From: Eucommia ulmoides
Taxonomy: Eukaryota; Streptophyta; Magnoliopsida; Garryales; Eucommiaceae
Direction of reading: 5' to 3'
NCBI GenBank assembly: GCA_016647705.1
Contig: CM028333.1
Coordinates: forward strand, 9,498,616-9,562,615
Length of the DNA: 64,000 nucleotides
Shown: piece by piece, positions 1-11,508 of the stretch
How the letters are laid out: each line of letters opens with the position of its first letter
Numbering within the stretch: the first letter of the stretch is position 1
Notes under the pieces: model-generated
What the model was told of the DNA's origin: nothing
What the model saw: only the letters and a program-made list of their open reading frames with translations
The model's database searches: none
Made by a program: the position numbers and the translations under genes

Positions 1-367
1 GATTAATGGGGTAAAGATTTCATGGATTATACCTGTAAAATCATCACATGCTTGATATAACTAATGAAATGGAAGTAACCTCAAGGATTTTGCCTGTTTT
101 ATCAGCATTCATGGAAACCTAGCTTAGAAATTAGAATCTTAGGACGCATTTCAGAGAGGTATTTGACAAAGGCAATGCAAGAAGAACAAGCTTACCGTCT
201 ACTGGCGTAGCCCCCAGCCAAAATGCTCGACTATGATTATGTCCATCACTCCAGGGTTTTAGCCCCGCGTGTTCAGGCAAAAGGAGAGCTTTTCGGTTTT
301 GTGTTTGATGTTTGCGCTTGCTGAATTTTGTCGTCCATCCCCCGATCAATTTATGCAGGAGAGGCAA
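1..367 (-). CDS. Unrecognised split gene, first two exons (partial, runs off left edge)
   Basis: Seen: an ATG at 365-367 opens a basic, Lys/Arg-rich N-terminus (MPLLHKLIGGWTTKFSKRKH) followed by a better conserved-looking stretch ending SRAFWLGATPVDG. On the minus strand a good splice donor (G|GTAAGC) lies at 196/195 and a good acceptor (TTTTACAG) at 40-33. Joining 196 to 32 keeps the frame open to the window edge and adds IIHEIFTPLI. The proposed exons are 367-196 and 32-1, with a 163-nt intron. I do not recognise the family. The basic N-terminus could be an organelle transit peptide, but that is inference. The intact splice signals and in-phase junction favour a real gene over a chance ORF, but most of the protein lies outside the window. 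Confidence 0.42.
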
Positions 368-862
368 AATCTCTCTTCTTTAGTCAAGGCCATGATTAAT
401 GACATAGTCTCCAAACTTAACTGGGTTACAATGCCTCAAATCTGAACGGACGCCTAGTGGTGTCAGTGCCCGCCTGCCTGGGAACCACATACAAGCGCTA
501 CGATCTCCCAGCCAACATGTGTGTTCCTTCTAACCACTATGTCAATATGTGGTTTGTGACACTCTCCCCCACCCAATATCGCAAACATCCTAATGGCAAT
601 GCGAACAACTCTCGATGTTGCGCCCCTGTTGTGCCTCTGCACTTAGCACGATAGAGAGAAAGGTGAGGTGCTCCAAATTGCACGATCCACGTAAATTGGA
701 CGTGATGCTCATGATTCCCTTGTTGCCCATCCTCCGAAAGGAAGCAAATGCAAGGCTGCTTTTTCATCAATCAATGTATTAAACTGTGTGTTTGAGTGAG
801 GTAAGGAATTTGATTTTGAAGAGGGATTTGCAAAATTTCACAAAGATTATTTAAAAGAAGTC
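368..862. other. Intergenic, possible decayed retroelement piece
   Basis: No supportable gene. It lies upstream of the edge gene and left of the TRIM. The purine-poor run CTCTCCCCCACCCAAT at about 563-578 follows a TGACA and looks like a reversed polypurine tract next to an LTR end, so this may be a remnant of a minus-strand LTR element. No second LTR or target duplication was found. Confidence 0.25.
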
Positions 863-867
863 TCATA

Positions 868-1207
868 TGTAGGGTGGTCTTAGATCTCTCTCAATCTCAA
901 GAGCTAGTTCATGGGGTGAAATTTCCCTCGCATCTATAACCTGACAATCAATCCCTTCCATATTCGATATGATATAAACCCAACAATTTCTCCCTCACAC
1001 ATCAAACCTTTAGTCGCCTGATCCTCGACCAGTTTCTCTCTCTGTGATTATTGGGTCAGAGTTGTTGTAATTTAAACTCTGATACCAATGTAAGGGTGGT
1101 CTTGGGCCTCTCTCAACCCAAGAGGTAACTTATGAAGTGAGGTTTTCCCTCATATTTATAACCTGACTACCAACCACTTTCATATCAGATGTGGGATAAA
1201 CCCAACA
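868..1207 (-). mobile_element. Complete TRIM retrotransposon (terminal-repeat retrotransposon in miniature)
   Basis: Seen: two direct repeats of 118-119 bp (868-985 and 1089-1207), each starting TGTA and ending CCCAACA, flank about 100 bp with no coding capacity. Read on the minus strand, 1087-1076 is TGGTATCAGAGT, matching the plant initiator-Met tRNA primer site TGGTATCAGAGC at 11 of 12 bases and lying one base inside the LTR. The other LTR is preceded by a purine-rich tract (GTGTGAGGGAGAAAT). TCATA flanks both ends (863-867 and 1208-1212), a 5-bp target-site duplication. Known: TRIMs are non-autonomous LTR elements with LTRs of about 100-250 bp and no genes. The two LTRs differ at many positions, so the insertion is old. 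Confidence 0.9.
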
Positions 1208-1212
1208 TCATA

Positions 1213-1596
1213 AATCACTCCTTGAAATCAAAATTCCTTCTACAAATACCTTTACGCAAACGCACCCTAAACGATTGCCTGTTCCATGAGAACAGCCCAG
1301 CAACTTAGAATGATTCAACAAGACCTAAAAAGAAACACGCTTGTGCTGAATCAACCACCATAAAACTAAAACTTTACCACAAAGAATGAATGAGCAAGAA
1401 CAAGATTGTTGCCAAATTTTGAATCCACTCTCATTAATTTGAGGCAAAATTCCTCTAATCAATCTATCATTTTGATGCATAAGCTTTCATCAATAACCAA
1501 TTAAAATCATCCCCATTTCAATGGAAATACAAAAAAATCTAATAACCTACTGCTGCTAATATGTTAGCTAATCAAATTCTCAACCGGCGAATTAAC
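1213..1596. other. Intergenic / 3' flank of RPI
   Basis: AT-rich sequence that must contain the 3' UTR and poly(A) site of the minus-strand RPI gene in its right part. I see no canonical AATAAA at the expected distance, and no other gene. Confidence 0.4.
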
Positions 1597-2403
1597 CTAC
1601 TTGCTCTTCACTGTAACCCCGAGCTCACCGGCGACAATCAGGGTCGTGGCCATGTCGAGAAACATTCCATGCTCAACAACACCAGCAAGCCTCAAAATTG
1701 CATCACTTGCAGCCTTTAAATTCCCCATATCCTTCTTGAAATACAAATCAATTATGTAATTTCCGTTATCAGTCACAAATGGCTCACCGGTTTCGCTGAA
1801 AGTTCTGAGTTTTGAAACGCAACCGGAGTCTACAAACAGCATTTCGAGCCTCTGGGCGGTGAATTTCCAGCAAAACGGCACAATCTCCACTGGCATGGCC
1901 AACCCACTGCCGCCCAAATGCTTCACCAGCTTGGATTCATCCACGATCACGATGAATTTCTTGCAGGCGCTCTCCACCATCTTCTCCCTCAGCAGAGATC
2001 CACCTCTTCCTTTGACCAAATTCATGTATGGGTCGACCTCATCTGCGCCATCGATGGCGAGATCGAGGATTGGGTGAGAATCGAGGTCGGATAATGGGAT
2101 CCCCACCTTGATGGCCTGTTCGTGGGTCATCTTCGAGGTGGGTATCCCCACTATGTTCTTCAGCTTTCCCTGACGCAGGAGTTCGCCGATTCGATCCACC
2201 GCGTGCCTGGCCGTGGAACCTGTTCCGAGACCGAGAACCATGCCCGACTCCACGAACTCGACGGCCTTGTATGCGGCGATTTTCTTCAATTCGTCCTGGG
2301 TTAGCATCACCGGAGGCAGAGATGGAGACGGAGGCGAAACCATGAGGCCAGCATCCACGGCCACTTTTTTGGACCCAATAAAATGAGGGTACGCAATAGC
2401 CAT
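1597..2403 (-). CDS. RPI: Ribose-5-phosphate isomerase A (plant cytosolic type), intronless
   Basis: Interconverts ribose 5-phosphate and ribulose 5-phosphate in the non-oxidative pentose phosphate pathway. The 268-residue product carries the RpiA hallmarks in order: GLGTGST (58-64, phosphate loop), IDGADEVD (117-124), KGRGG (131-135), REKMV (139-143) and DESKLV (155-160). By alignment to E. coli RpiA, the active-site residues D81, D84, K94 and E103 correspond to D118, D121, K131 and E140, all present. The single exon matches the intronless RPI1/RPI2 genes of Arabidopsis, and there is no chloroplast transit peptide of the length expected for plastid isoforms, so a cytosolic enzyme is likely. 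Start choice: the ATG at 2401-2403 has a good plant context (A at -3, G at +4), and the N-terminal 30 residues (Ser/Pro-rich before PPVMLTQDELK) resemble other plant RPIs. No frameshift or stop is seen, so it should be functional. Confidence 0.96.
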   Translation of the reverse strand: MAIAYPHFIGSKKVAVDAGLMVSPPSPSLPPVMLTQDELKKIAAYKAVEFVESGMVLGLGTGSTARHAVDRIGELLRQGKLKNIVGIPTSKMTHEQAIKVGIPLSDLDSHPILDLAIDGADEVDPYMNLVKGRGGSLLREKMVESACKKFIVIVDESKLVKHLGGSGLAMPVEIVPFCWKFTAQRLEMLFVDSGCVSKLRTFSETGEPFVTDNGNYIIDLYFKKDMGNLKAASDAILRLAGVVEHGMFLDMATTLIVAGELGVTVKSK

Positions 2404-2766
2404 AGTGACGGCTGAAAGAATGATACGGTAAATCGAAAAAAACCAAATAAATAATTAAATCGTATCTAGGGTATGTAGAAGATGATTCAGCGCTAAAACA
2501 TTTTTGAAACAAAGAATGGATCGGCGATTAGGGTTTATCTACCCAGAAATCGAGAAAGGTATAAATAGAGAGATGGAGGAAGATCAATGGGGGATTGGGG
2601 GGGATAGTGACAAAAACCTTATCGGTGGGAGATTGTGTGGCTAGTGATGGGTGGCGAGAATGTGGTCACAGAGAGGAAACGATAGGGTTGATTCCCGAGG
2701 AAAATGGGTTGTTTGGTTCTCGGGAAAATTTGTAAGTGGGTCTGGTTTTCTTGGCTTGGGGTTTGC

Positions 2767-2773
2767 ATTTATA
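2767..2773 (-). promoter_or_regulatory. TATA box of RPI
   Basis: The minus strand reads CTATAAATG here, about 365 bp upstream of the RPI ATG. Initiation about 30 bp downstream, near 2737, would give a leader of roughly 330 nt. A pyrimidine-rich stretch lies further upstream (the run of purines at 2886-2904 on the plus strand). No experimental start is known, so this is the best TATA-like site by position. Confidence 0.45.
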
Positions 2774-2965
2774 GAGGAGGTCTTCATTGATAAGTCGAAA
2801 GAACGCGGAAAGGGGCGGAGGGCAGACGTTTCGTAGAGAGAGAATCCCTCGAAGCGATATTGGAATCCTATATCCTGCCAGAGGAGGGAGGGAGAGAGAG
2901 AGGGTAACTGTAAACAACACCACATTTACTGCTGGAATAAAGTGAAAATAATTAGAGATTTTTTC

Positions 2966-3182
2966 TCTTTGCACCTCTAATTTTCGGAGAAATAACACTT
3001 CATGTGAAATTCACTCAGGTGATAATTTTTTGTTTTATATGTGGTTGATTTTCATCATAAAAAATGACAGAGTTATCGATTTGAACGGACTTGATACGAT
3101 TTAAATACTTCAATGTTTAATACTTTCAAATAAAAATATAAGGGCTAAAATGAGATTTCTTCAAAACATAAAGGGTGCAAAG
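2966..3182. repeat. Possible short inverted-repeat element (MITE-like)
   Basis: CTTTGCACCTCTAATTTT near 2966 and its imperfect reverse complement ending GGGTGCAAAG near 3181 bound about 215 bp of AT-rich DNA. No clear target duplication was found, so this is tentative. Confidence 0.3.
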
Positions 3183-3556
3183 TGCAAAAACCTCAAATAA
3201 TTATAATTGCTAAGTAAATTACGTAATGTTCCACCTCATTTTTAACGGAATTTCTTTTGTTTTACCATGTATCGTTATAAATGCATCAAAATTCAAAAAC
3301 GAAAGCAAAAGGAATAGTTTTTTAGTATTAGGAAAGAAATTGTGAAAAAATAAATAAATAAAAATTGTAATATAGAAATTTTTCCCCCTTGTAAAAATCA
3401 AGTAATTACGAGATTGATATGTAATTTCACTATTTTTACTTCAAATTTCCTTCCAAACTTGGATGAATAAAGGGGTTTGGCCACTTTGTACCCCTAAAAT
3501 TTGACCAATATTTCACTTCGGTGTCCATGTTTTCCATTAAAATATATAACACCTTA

Positions 3557-4005
3557 GGTGGGGTTTGCTTAGTGTTTCTGTTTTTCTATTTTAGCTTCCA
3601 ATAAATTGGGATGTAATGGGATGAATTTTGTTTTCATTTCGGAGTATTCTGAAAATTAGAAAAATATTTGGTAACAATTATTGTCCTAAAATATTTTTTT
3701 TTAATTTACAAGAACATAAACAAGAAACACGTTTCGTTACAAGATTTGTTCTTTTTCTTTTCTTTAAATGTATGGTGATCGGCAGGGTGGTGGTGAGAAT
3801 AATTTTGTGGTAGTGCATAGAAATCTTTTTTTTTTTTTTTTTTTTTTTTTATGGGATTCGTAAGGAATTTCGCAAATAGTCCGAATTATTCCCAAAATTT
3901 TGGAAACAGAAACGTGTTTAACAAATGCATATCCATCCATTAATCTCAAAATTTTGAGAGCGGGAATAGGAATCAGGAAACAAAAACAATAAACAAGTGG
4001 GGCCC
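3557..4005. mobile_element. Tourist-like (PIF/Harbinger) MITE, copy 1
   Basis: The left terminus is GGTGGGGTTTGCTTAGTG; the right terminus read in reverse is GGGCCCCACTTGTTTATTG. The same element recurs at 25118-25549 with shared internal blocks (for example AAATGTATG, TCTCAAAATTTTG and GAGCGGGA). TTA precedes the left end, as expected for PIF/Harbinger insertions; the right flank reads TAA. A poly(T) run of about 24 at 3827-3850 interrupts this copy. It is non-coding; mobilisation would need a transposase from elsewhere. Confidence 0.7.
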
Positions 4006-5089
4006 TAAAGTCCAAATTATTATCCCCTTACATTTTTGAGCAAAAAATAATCACATGTTAAGTACGTGATTGATTTAAGGGACCTTTCAAGTATTTTCAA
4101 CTTTCTCCTTTCTTCCTTTACATTTTCCTTTCTGATTTAATAATATTTTGTAGAAAACTTTTAAGGGGAGGGAAAAAAAGAGGTTAGAATGTCCATAAAA
4201 TCCCCTTAAAAATAATTGAATGCGCACGATAAGCGACTGTTTGTTATCTAAAAATTGTAATGGAGTTATTGATTTGATTTTTGGACTAAAATGGAATCAT
4301 TACGAAACTTTAGGATATCTTATGTTCAAATAGAAACTATATGGGCCAAAGTAAAATAGTAGTCAAACTTCAAAGTCGCAAAGTGTCAACTCCATGGATA
4401 AATGTCGACCAATGTACATGAATAATTTCCTCTCATAACAAAATCAATTATTATTTCCTCTCCATTTTTATTGTTTGAGGTACAACCAAACATAGCCCTA
4501 ACATCGCTCCGAGAGAGGTGATTAATCAATTTGCGTGTAATCTGATCTAGACACATCTTACTGTCTAACAAAAAAAAAAAAGTAGAATTATAACATATTT
4601 GATAACGAGATTCGACAAAAACTTGAAATTATTATGAAAATGATCATTTCATTCTTATGTTTCATACATAGGATTAATTCATTTCCATTTTTCAAATCCC
4701 ATAAAATAAATGATTAACTAATACCAAAATAAACTTGATATTAGCTAAATCTAATTAAATGAGATCAAGTTTTAATTCTTCATCGACTAAAAAATGCGAC
4801 AAAACACTAATTAAATATTGAAATGAGAATAAAATTTAATTAAGTTACTATTTCCCCCTTTGAAAAATTAATTAAATTACTATTGTACCATTTGAATTTT
4901 TAACAAATTTATCCTTTATTTTTATTTTTTATTTTTACACTTCCTTCATCCTCCTTCTTCTACCATTTTCTTTGGTGATAATTCAACGTTGGCAATTGTC
5001 CATGCTAGTAACATTGCTGCCCACCCCACGCGGCCCCCTAACCCATGTCCACCGCCTCTCTCTTCTTTTTCTTTTTCTTCTTCCTTCCT

Positions 5090-5090
<1 letters not shown>
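4006..5090. other. AT-rich intergenic DNA
   Basis: No gene, RNA or structured element that I can support. Short open frames here are AT-biased and show no domain. Confidence 0.5.
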
Positions 5091-5131
<41 letters not shown>

Positions 5132-5132
5132 C
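5091..5132. repeat. Microsatellite (CT)n(AT)n
   Basis: A compound dinucleotide run: CT repeats running directly into AT repeats, inside a longer pyrimidine-rich stretch from about 5056. The open frames on both strands here only translate the repeat. Confidence 0.95.
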
Positions 5133-5869
5133 ACCCTTTATTTTGAACTTCATTTAATTTAAGTTCGAATATTTTTTATTTTAAAAAAATACATGTTTTT
5201 CAAGTGGAGACTTTATTGTACAAATACATTACATTTCTGATTTATTTTCAACACTAATCAAACATTGGAATGAGAATGGTAATTTTAATATCACATTTAA
5301 TCAATTTTGTCACTAAATATAGGAATGATAATCGTCATTCTATTTTATTACCATAATAATTTTAATTTCGTTGTCATTTTAATTCAATCCAGCATACCAA
5401 ATGCAACGTTAAAGTACAAATTTGGCCCATACGTTAGACCTATCGTCGTTATATAACGGTTCATAGTGAAAAAGCAACCATTAGCAAGTTAACTCATTTA
5501 AACTATGGGTAAATTCTAAAGGAATATAATAACTGAGGGACCAAATTAGTAAAATTGACCTACTTACTAGTAATTTAATGCAAGTTTTAAAATATAAAAC
5601 ATAATTTCGAATAAAATCAAAACCAAACCAACAAATTATTAATTATTACAATAAATATTTCAAAAATAATTAAAATATAAAACATAAAATTCAAATATAA
5701 TAAAAAATAAACAACCCAAAGGATAATACACACATATTTATGTAAACATACTAATAGGTAAAATTTTCACATTTTTCTTCCGCATGCTAGTTCTTTGGCA
5801 CAAGTCATAAATCAGATTCCTGGAGTGGAAGTTTCCTTCAATAGTCAAAGGTCTTTTTCTATGGGAGCC

Positions 5870-5965
5870 ACCTTAGGCTGCTAGAAATAATCTGATTAGT
5901 CAAGGTTCATATAAATTTATATTGATTTGAACACACCTAAAAAAATAAAAAAAACTACTTATACC
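5870..5965. repeat. Probable SINE 3' tail fragment
   Basis: CTGATTAGTCAAGGTTCA followed by ATTTGAACACACCT and an A-rich end resembles the 3' part of the SINE at 8478-8691 (ATAATTAGTTGAAATACG ... GACACATCTTACC) and the fragment at 57245-57330. The tRNA-like head is missing. Confidence 0.4.
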
Positions 5966-6003
5966 CCCCTTTCGATTCGAATTAAAAAATAATAAAATAA
6001 TAA

Positions 6004-6238
6004 GGGCAAATTACAAAGAAAGATAGAAACCGAAAAATTCAAAAAAATTGTGTTTTTACTCCTAAAAATGGCATGTACAAATCACATGACCAAATTCCGT
6101 CAAAGTTAACCCTTATTTTTAATAGAAGGATCATTTAAAAAACCGTGTGCAAATAGGAGGGACATATTGAAAAAAAAAAATTAGAAGGCCATATAAAAAA
6201 CACGCTGCAAATAGAAAGATGAAATTTGTAATTTGCCC
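6004..6238. mobile_element. MULE-type MITE with perfect 9-bp target duplication
   Basis: The termini are GGGCAAATTACAAA and its reverse complement TTTGTAATTTGCCC. AAATAATAA directly flanks both ends (5995-6003 and 6239-6247). A 9-bp duplication is diagnostic of Mutator-type transposition. The 235-bp element is non-coding. Confidence 0.85.
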
Positions 6239-6689
6239 AAATAATAATTATATATCTTATCTCTAATTTGTTTCTTAAAATGTAATTTATTAACCTTTAA
6301 CATTTAAATGACTGAAAATATTCTTTTTTAACCAAGGATATCAATGACTTTTCAGAACAAATAAAACAATACTTACCCTTAATACTAGACAAAATTAAGA
6401 CAAAAGATAACAAGTAATTCAAATTTAAATTTTATATTTTGTTGACATCAATACATATTAACAAATATCAAAATGCAAACAATGATGATTTTTTCATATT
6501 ATAATTAAAACAAATTTGATAAAAGAATTTAGGAAATAGTACTAAATTATTTTTAAATTTTTAAAAATAAAAACATATTTATTAAATGTGATTTTATATA
6601 TTAATTTTAAAATTTTAAGAACTAAAACAAGAATAAGAGACCTTCTTTTCTATGTGTGATATTATTGCACAAAATGTGAAAGATGGGTA

Positions 6690-6880
6690 TCAACATAGTG
6701 TGGCTCAAGTGGCAGACGTGCTTGAATTAAAATAATTGAGAGATCTCAATAAGATCAGGGATTCAAATATGTGAAAAAATACTTGTTGGAAAGGTCAGTT
6801 ACAGAATTTTGAACGTGATTATTGATTAGTCTCACATTTAGTGTGGATGGAGCGACACTTGTAGGAATAAAAAAAAATTG
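6690..6880 (+). repeat. tRNA-derived SINE
   Basis: TGGCTCAAGTGG at 6701-6712 fits a polymerase III A box, and GGATTCAAAT at 6759-6768 a B box, at tRNA-like spacing. The downstream body (TGGATGGAGCGACACTTGTAGG) resembles the copy at about 25655-25815 (TAGGAAGACACTTATGGAT). An A-rich run follows. Exact ends are uncertain. Confidence 0.55.
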
Positions 6881-7429
6881 GGTGCACCCAAAATTTCAAT
6901 GGATTCACAAGGGAGAGAGAGAGAGGAGATTGTCCTTTTGTGATTAGGACTCGTGTGGTCTGAAGGGAATCAATTTTAATTAATTTAATTAATTGGGAAA
7001 ATGGCAAACAAGGCGTGGCCCTTGGCTTTCATTACAACAATTCTCCGCATATTCCCTATCTTACTCTTGTTGGTCACCTTTCAAGCATCACTCTTTATTA
7101 TATACGATTCTTGATTTATATTTCATCATATGAGTTAAAATATATATGCTTTTGATGACAAGACACTACTTTATTTACTTTCTTTTTTTTTAAATATATT
7201 TTATTATGTGAAGCTCTGTTGGGTATATTTAGTCAAAAATTAATTAATCAATTATTAATTAAAATATAAACAGAAAGGAAAAACGGTTGTGATTTTTTTA
7301 CTACATAAACATTTCAAAAAATATTAAAAGAAAAGTATTACAATCAAAATGGTAAAATAAAAAGAAAAAAAAAATTATTGTAGAATAAGAAAATAAACAG
7401 AAACAAATTACTTACTGTGTAATAATGAG

Positions 7430-8230
7430 AAATAAAAACAAAAGTACGAGAATAGAAGATCGAGGCAATCGTTTGACGATTTGTCTTTAAAATAGATTTC
7501 ATTCCCGCTAGGTGCTTACGATTGAATAAGCGTCTACCTCCCACGATACAACAATCACACTGCTACTGGTACCAGCACTAAAAACCAGAAGTCAAGAGAA
7601 GAGAAAAGTGTACAATTCTCTCAAGAACTTTCTCAAAAACAAGATCAACGTAAACAAGAGAACATAATGCAATACAGCTTATGGGATACCTAATGCTGAG
7701 AAATATATGCCATTTTAGAGGGAGCGAAAATAAATTTGAAGAAGGTTTGGTATTAAAGCATTCAATGGACAACACTAATCAACTTGTAATTACACACCTA
7801 AAGAGTCTTCAAGTTTTTGTAACTCTTAGTAGTTACACATTTGAAGAGACAACCTTCAAATTTATAACTTCTCTCAAGTTATAAAACCTGCAATATATAC
7901 TTTAGGTTGTGTTTGGTTATTTGGCTTAGAATTTTTTTCGAATTTGGTACAAAACATATCAAGTCCAAGCTAAGGCATCCCCAAGATCCACAGGGCCAAG
8001 GCCCCAGACCTGAGCTCGGCCGGGCAGCTAGTCGGTGGCGGCGGCGTGGCGCTCGCGCATGTAGTTTTATTTATTTTAAATCCTTTAGCCTTCTTTCTAT
8101 CCACATCTTTCAACGCCTTAGAGAGCTTACTTATAAGAGGTATCTCGAATATTAATAAATGACTTTTCATCTTTTTAGGCTACCAATGTGGGATAACCCA
8201 TACCATATGTTAATCAATGTCTTCAAGTAA
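7430..8230. repeat. Probable retroelement remnant with an isolated GC-rich block
   Basis: Within AT-rich flanks, 7971-8060 is strongly GC-rich (GGTGGCGGCGGCGTGGCGC) and includes AGCTCGGCCGGGCAGC. Sequence at 8181-8200 (CTACCAATGTGGGATAACCC) resembles an LTR edge beside a reversed primer site. No paired LTR or target duplication was found. The open frame across the GC block shows no domain. Confidence 0.3.
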
Positions 8231-8469
8231 GTACTTTAATGAATAATTTTAATTCACCTTTTAAATTATTTTACACAAATAAATATACTACATCCATCTT
8301 CTCACCAAAGAGAACACATTAGTATATTTATATATTCTAATTTATTATTAGGTCTCACAAATAATTGGGTCATAAAATACCCAAAAAATCATTTAACACA
8401 ACATAATCAAAAAAGATATTGTATGATTTTAAGCAAAACATGTTTCATAGATAAGAAAAACCACGACCC

Positions 8470-8692
8470 AATAAGTATTAGTCTAGTTGGCAAGGAGACG
8501 TGATACATTTTTTGTCAATCAAGGTTCAACTCTCATGGAGAACACTCTAAGAAAACTTAAATTTTATCCTGAATGTAGCAGGTCAATGTGGAGAGTATGC
8601 CCTTAAATTTGCCAGGAGAGATAATTAGTTGAAATACGAATAAGTTGACATGGACACATCTTACCATATAATAAATAAATAAATAAATAAAA
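8470..8692 (+). repeat. tRNA-derived SINE with (AAAT)n tail
   Basis: The A box TTAGTCTAGTTGG lies at 8478-8490, the B box AGGTTCAACTC at 8522-8532, and an AAAT/TAAA tail at about 8670-8691. The same family occurs reversed at 24367-24570, sharing AGTTGGCAAG, AAGGTTCAACTC and ATAATTAGTTGAA. Known: plant SINEs have exactly this pol III head and simple-repeat tail. Confidence 0.75.
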
Positions 8693-8699
8693 TGCACGC

Positions 8700-11495
8700 C
8701 CACACATATATTATTTTGTTTCTAATTTTTTAATAGTTAAAAACATAAAAATAAAAGAATTAACAATTCGTCTCATTGAGCCATCTGTTGACACGGACAC
8801 AATAACATATCGTGCCAAACATTAAAAATACAAATTAGAACAATATCTCATCATGTTGTGTAATATGATACAATAACATGACATCATAATTAGTCATCTC
8901 ACATGAAATTTGTTTAATTTTTAATAATCAAATTATAAATCTTTAAAATAATAATTAAAATATTTAATGAGTTCATTAATTAATTTTATGAAACTTATTG
9001 TGTTACTTCTTAAAAGGTAATTCAAAATATAATTAATTATCGTGTCAATTATAAATAAATTAAAACATGAATGGTTTATTTTTGTGTTTATTATATTTAA
9101 TAAAATAATAATTTAACATCTATTAAAATTACACCTATACATGATAGTATTTTCGTGTCAAAACATATACTTAAGAGGATTAGTTTGGTTAATAAAAAAA
9201 GATATTTCTTTTCTTCGTCGACGATTATTTGATTCTCATTAGTTTATTTAAGGAGTAAAATTTTTGAATGCACAAAACTAATTTGAAAAAGTGCACTTTT
9301 AAAATCGTTCGAAAAATGATTAATTGAGATGTACATAAACTTATCCTAACACTTTATTATAAAAAAAAGATAAAAATAAAATAAAAATAAATGCACCTTG
9401 TTTTTTAGTCAACGTGGCAACCAACGGGACGAACCTTGCTTTTTCTTGAAAAAGGGTTTTATTCCCTTTCTCTCGTTACCATCCAAACAATATCTGTGTA
9501 TCTATGCATAGATATCTTTATTCTTTATAGCATAGGTTTCTATTATTATTCTCACTTTTTTTTGAGATGAACACACACCATCACATATTCTATGGTTAAT
9601 TGTATTTAATTTGTCTCCATGATTTTCACTTTTCCCATATCCACCCACCCACTCTCATTGACTAAATTGCAACTATTATGAATTTGGTTCCCTATTTTCA
9701 TTATCACTTATGTTTTATAGTTCAGATTTAAATATAAATTATAATTATTAAATATTTAGCAGAGTTGTGTAAAATGACAAATTTAATTTTATGCTTAACC
9801 TGAATTGGTCCGACTTGACTCAAGCGAATAAACAGAAGGAAAAAAAATAGGGACAAATTGATATTAACAGACCCAATCCGAGAGTCTCAATATTACTTAA
9901 TATTAAATAATTTATTAAATTTAATTTTTTGAGATTTGACAGTTAATTTTAAAAATATATATAATTGTTATTGTTTAGTTTGAAACACATGGAGTAAGTG
10001 ATGATAAAAATATTAGAGGAGTATAAATTACAGTTAGATCAAATTATGGATAATGTCAAATCTAGTTAAGTAGCCATGTTAACACATTTAAAGCTAATAA
10101 CAAATCAAACAGTACAATCGAAATCGAATACAACGTGTTTGAACAACTGGTCTGAGTCGGGTCACCGAAGAAGGTCAATAACCATCGGATGACCATGTAA
10201 AAGAAGAATAAGAATTCAATGTTCCACATGGAAGTTGTGGCTCATAATGCTTCAAGGATTGAAAAATCTGGACTGGAAAATAAAATACACACCACATGTC
10301 TAAATTTCTGTTTTTAAGTTTATGGTCCTATAAACTTTAACTTTGGAACAGAAAGGTAGGAGAACATAAGAATTCATTTTTATTAGAGAGATATACTTGA
10401 TAACCGTTGGACTATAAATTTTGAGTTTGTAGCTTTCAAATTAAAGAGAGAGCTATCTTAGCTTTAGAACAAAAACATAAATACGATCTCCGATTTTTGT
10501 AACAAAATTTTTTTTTTGGAAGAGGCGGGGTTGCGTTAAAAAAATATTGAAAAGACTGAAAGGGAAGATAGAAGAAATAAAAGGCATGAATCATTGGGAA
10601 AAATAATTTATTGTTCAAATTTGTGCTTAAAATTGGGATATCACTTGCAACTATTAGGGTTGTTCATTGGTCCGGAGACTTGCCGCCCAGCCTACCTAGT
10701 CTGTCTAGCCCATTGCTCATTTGTTAGGCCCTAGGTTTAGAGCTTAGGCACAAGGATCGGACTATGGCTTTAAATTTTAGCTCTGCCGATTTTTAGGACC
10801 AGACTAGTACCTAAGTTTTTAATTTAGATATTGGTCATCAGGTTATATATATATATATATGTGTGTGTACCCACACACTATAATATGACTAGCTTAATAG
10901 TATATTTTGCATAATTTTTTATTGGCTCAACTTTAATGGATAGGGATGAATATATTTTGTCATAGTAACATGGATGTTTGATTATACTTGATTTTCTTTT
11001 TTATGAAAAATATATTTAGGTATGAAAATAATTAGTTTTTTATTTATATGAAATTTTTTATAGGGCTGAACTTGAGCCTTATTTTTTTATTAACGGGAGA
11101 ATTTGAGCTGGGAAGTGAATCCTCAAAATTGGGTCTGGCCAGAATTTGTCCTTGAACAATCTTGTATTTTTTTTTTTTTGTAAAATTTGCCCCGGACCAC
11201 GAACACACTAACGGATATAAAAGGCCGAAGCCTTTGATAGTTGTCCTTAGCTTAGTATTTTTTTTTTTCTTTTGTTTAAAAAAGAAAAGAAAATAGTCAA
11301 ATGATGAAATGGCCTCTTTGGGCCTTTTTCATCCATTTCTTTCCAAGCCCAGCCAAATCTATGAAATGGTCTCTTCGGTTGTTCTAAAATTAATTTTAAA
11401 TTTATTTGTTTTGAGGATTAAATTGTCATTGTCCAGCAAAAGTTAGTTAGGGCTTTCGGTTTTCAAGAGATCAAGTGCTATCTCAAACAAAGTTC
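8700..11495. other. AT-rich intergenic DNA
   Basis: No gene. It contains a short (AT)n(GT)n run at 10843-10868. A region at about 10659-11155 is bounded by GGGTTGTTCATTGG and an inverted-like TTGAACAATC, suggesting a decayed hAT-type element without a clear 8-bp duplication. The remainder shows nothing that I can support. Confidence 0.4.
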
Positions 11496-11508
11496 ATAAT
11501 TGTAAAAT

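Noticed and set aside
457..770. Overlapping ORFs on both strands upstream of the edge gene
   Set aside because: No domain, no splice structure, and sequence features look like a retroelement edge.
1859..2512. Several ORFs on both strands overlapping RPI
   Set aside because: They are shadows of the conserved RPI frame.
7344..7884. Small ORFs of 65-67 codons
   Set aside because: AT-biased composition, no similarity that I recognise, and no splice or promoter support.
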